The translations under genes and the position numbers were made by a program. From GCA-2729515 sp036336695 (GTDB taxonomy: Bacteria; Myxococcota_A; UBA9160; SMWR01), in NCBI GenBank assembly GCA_036336695.1, contig JAYZFQ010000046.1, positions 1 through 6,614 on the forward strand: DNA of 6,614 nt, read 5' to 3'. Shown here in pieces: positions 5,049 through 6,614 of this stretch. The notes beneath the pieces were generated by a model. That model worked only from the letters and a program-made list of their open reading frames with translations, was not told where the DNA came from and did no database searches. The stretch's first letter is position 1. The number at the start of each line of letters is the position of its first letter.

Positions 5049-6125
5049 TCAGCGGAGATCGACGCGGAGGCAACACACCCGCGACCGCCGCTCCGGGGCG
5101 TAGTCCCGCCACTTCTCCGGGGGCACCTCCTCGTTCCCCGCCTTTCGGAAACCATTGCGTTCGAAGAAGCTCACCACGCGGTCCGACGTCGTACAGGCGA
5201 AGACGTACGCGAAGCCACGCTCGCGCGCGCGGTCGAGGGCGAAGCGAACCAGGTGACCCCCGATACCCTCGCCGAGAAACCGGGTCAGGGTATAGAGGGA
5301 CACGATCTCCGCGGCCCCTGCGCCCGGGTGTTCGAGCAGCGCACCGATCCCGGCCAGGTGGGAGCCCTCGAGAAACGCGCCGAAGCCGCTGGCGAGAACC
5401 CGGTCCACCTCGTCGGGCGAGCGCGGTGCGAGGTACCCCTCGGCAACCCCCCGCGCGATCAACGGGTCCGCAGCGTCGTAGTCGTCGAGCCCGAGCCGGC
5501 GCACCACCACGTAGCGCTGCCGGGTGAATAGCGTCCCGGAGCCCGCGTAGGTGAAGAGTTCGTCCTCCAGCCCCGCCACCGTGCAAAGGTTCACCGCCGG
5601 GAGCCCGGCTCGGAGCGCCCGCTCGATCTCCACCAGCAGGTGCCGCCGATGCGGAGGCTCGTCTCGCGCGCCACCGGCCAGCAGGCGCTGCAACTCTTCC
5701 AGGTCCACGAAGGAACGCCGCTCGCCGCCAGCCGCGAGAAGGCCCCCACCCGGCTCGAGCCACACGAGCTTTCCCAACGCGAGGCCCACGGCGATGTCAC
5801 AGCAGCGCTCGGGAAACGCCGTCGCCGCATCGACTGCGACGCCGACGCAAGGGGTGCCGCGCAGGGCGCGCCAGACCCGGCCTTCGAGCTGGGCTTCCGC
5901 GGCGGCCAGCACGGAACCCTCGAGAAGTTCGGCCAGGGGCCCGGGATCCGGGGAGAAGAGGACCACCCGGGTGCCGTTGCCCTCCAGCTCCTCCAGCACG
6001 GCGGCCAGGGCTCCCCCGGGCTCCAGCACGGGCGTTTCCGCCGCGATGCCGAGCGTCCGACCGCGGAACTCCGAGAGATAGAAGTCCTTCTCGGAGAAAC
6101 TCTCCGCGCTCCGCCGGTCCGCCAT
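5049..6125 (-). CDS. N-acetylglutamate-synthase-like protein (degenerate kinase-like domain plus GNAT)
   Basis: This 358-residue protein has the architecture of ArgA-type synthases, which acetylate glutamate with acetyl-CoA in the first arginine step. The N-terminal part (about 1-200) starts with FSEKDFYLSEFRGRTLGIAA, resembling the ArgA opening where a strand follows HRGKT, but later kinase-fold motifs such as the Gly-Gly loop are eroded. The junction LPAVNLCTVAGLEDELFTYAGSGT (174-198) matches the ArgA segment with ELFT and GIGT. The GNAT domain (about 206-350) has the acetyl-CoA loop RFLGEG (282-287), ACTTSDRVVSFFERNGF (310-326) and the ArgA-like tail YAPERRSRV (342-350). ATG at 6125 is the first start in frame; no Shine-Dalgarno is evident. 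It is convergent with rnpB and divergent from the permease, so it appears monocistronic. The ArgA-like junction and tail favour synthase over a generic GNAT; substrate and arginine control are unproven. Confidence 0.85.
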   Translation of the reverse strand: MADRRSAESFSEKDFYLSEFRGRTLGIAAETPVLEPGGALAAVLEELEGNGTRVVLFSPDPGPLAELLEGSVLAAAEAQLEGRVWRALRGTPCVGVAVDAATAFPERCCDIAVGLALGKLVWLEPGGGLLAAGGERRSFVDLEELQRLLAGGARDEPPHRRHLLVEIERALRAGLPAVNLCTVAGLEDELFTYAGSGTLFTRQRYVVVRRLGLDDYDAADPLIARGVAEGYLAPRSPDEVDRVLASGFGAFLEGSHLAGIGALLEHPGAGAAEIVSLYTLTRFLGEGIGGHLVRFALDRARERGFAYVFACTTSDRVVSFFERNGFRKAGNEEVPPEKWRDYAPERRSRVCCLRVDLR

Positions 6126-6167
6126 GGCACACCAAGTGTGGCGGATCCTGGTGTATCGTGCCGCGAG
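6126..6167. promoter_or_regulatory. 42-bp divergent intergenic region between synthase-like gene and permease
   Basis: Only 42 bp separate the two divergent start codons, so both promoters must lie within it or reach into the opposite coding sequences. It contains a short dyad, CACAC-CAA-GTGTG (6128-6140), and a TATCGT hexamer (6154-6159) that could act as a -10 for a nearly leaderless permease message, but no convincing -35 was found for either direction. Confidence 0.3.
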
Positions 6168-6614
6168 GTGGAACTCGACTGGCAGGGTTGGCTCACGCTG
6201 GCGGTAGTCGTCGCAAGCCTCGCGGCCATGGTCCGCGAGCTCGCCGCGCCCGACCTCGTGATGATGGCCGGACTCTTCGTCCTGGCCGCGACAGGTGTCC
6301 TGACGCCCCAGGAAACCTTCTCCGGCTTCGCGAACCCCGCACTCGCGGCCATCGGCGCGCTCTTCATCGTCTCCGCGGGGCTCCGGGAAACGGGAGCCCT
6401 CGAACTGGTGACCGCGCGGCTGTTCCGCGGCGCCCGCGGCGAGCGGAGCGGCATCCTGCGCATCAGCGGGCCGGTCGCCCTGCTCTCCGGCTTCCTCAAC
6501 AATGCGCCCATCGTCGCCATGATGACGCCGGTGGTCAGCGGCTGGTCGCGGCGCCTCGGAGTCTCGGCCAGCCGGTTGCTGATCCCGCTGAGCTACGCCT
6601 CGATCCTGGGCAGC
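6168..6614 (+). CDS. SLC13-type (DASS) permease, N-terminal part (runs off right edge)
   Basis: The frame is open for 149 codons to the window edge. It encodes a polytopic inner-membrane protein resembling SLC13/DASS transporters, which import di- or tricarboxylates, sulfate or similar anions with sodium. Predicted membrane segments are about 8-22 (WLTLAVVVASLAAMV), 30-45 (LVMMAGLFVLAATGVL) and 58-72 (ALAAIGALFIVSAGL). A re-entrant-like segment contains VALLSGFLNNAPIVAMMTPVV (103-123), which matches the conserved substrate/ion-binding hairpin of the family, usually written LNNTPIV. GFANPA, LRETGAL and RLLIPLSYASILG are also typical. The GTG start at 6168 was chosen because the protein then begins just before the first membrane helix; a GTG at 6138 is also in frame and the frame stays open above it. 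Shine-Dalgarno is weak. Many relatives carry TrkA-C domains further on, outside this window. The substrate cannot be told. Confidence 0.88.
   Translation, partial: MELDWQGWLTLAVVVASLAAMVRELAAPDLVMMAGLFVLAATGVLTPQETFSGFANPALAAIGALFIVSAGLRETGALELVTARLFRGARGERSGILRISGPVALLSGFLNNAPIVAMMTPVVSGWSRRLGVSASRLLIPLSYASILGS

Noticed and set aside
4211..5103. Several open frames on both strands across the RNase P RNA gene
   Set aside because: The interval is explained by the conserved RNA core and P1 pairing; the frames have no coding signature.
5551..6081. 176-codon plus-strand and 309-codon minus-strand frames over the synthase-like gene
   Set aside because: Low-complexity Ser/Arg/Pro/Ala translations antisense to or frame-shifted from a gene with clear GNAT motifs.

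Overview
The window comes from a high-GC (roughly two-thirds G+C) bacterial chromosome. A class A RNase P RNA, a lipoprotein with a lipobox signal peptide, and two acyl-CoA dehydrogenases beside a PIG3-type quinone oxidoreductase fit a GC-rich Gram-negative lineage, for example Myxococcota, Desulfobacterota or Binatota-like organisms. That placement is an inference from gene content and style. No tRNA, insertion sequence, CRISPR array or phage gene was seen.

Layout: positions 1-246 (minus strand) hold the N-terminal part of an uncharacterised lipoprotein that runs off the left edge. Positions 353-4391 (minus strand) form a compact, apparently co-transcribed block. In transcription order it is an HxlR-type regulator with a C-terminal SCP2-like domain, acyl-CoA dehydrogenase B (start overlaps the regulator's stop by 4 nt), acyl-CoA dehydrogenase A (21 nt gap) and a PIG3-family NADPH:quinone oxidoreductase (44 nt gap). 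The lipoprotein follows after a 106 nt gap and may or may not belong. A perfect 23-bp AT-rich palindrome lies 6 nt upstream of the regulator's ATG and is the obvious autoregulatory operator.

Positions 4486-4900 (plus strand) encode RNase P RNA (rnpB), transcribed divergently from the regulator. Two GC-rich hairpins lie between rnpB and the convergent gene at 5049-6125 (minus strand), which encodes an N-acetylglutamate-synthase-like protein: a degenerate amino-acid-kinase-like N-terminus plus a GNAT acetyltransferase domain. Divergent from it, with only 42 bp between the starts, an SLC13-type permease begins at 6168 (plus strand) and runs off the right edge.

How it fits together: the four-gene block looks like a small lipid or hydrophobic-compound oxidation module. 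The regulator may sense a lipid or acyl-CoA-like ligand through its SCP2-like domain and control two alpha,beta-dehydrogenating flavoproteins and a quinone/enone reductase. The two dehydrogenases look complementary: one has the canonical FAD motif and C-terminus, while the other has a degraded FAD motif and stops just after the catalytic-Glu position. This suggests a heteromeric enzyme like the alpha2beta2 acyl-CoA dehydrogenases of steroid catabolism. rnpB and the synthase-like gene appear to be unrelated housekeeping neighbours. No entirely new system is evident; the most interesting parts are the regulator-operator unit and the dehydrogenase pair.
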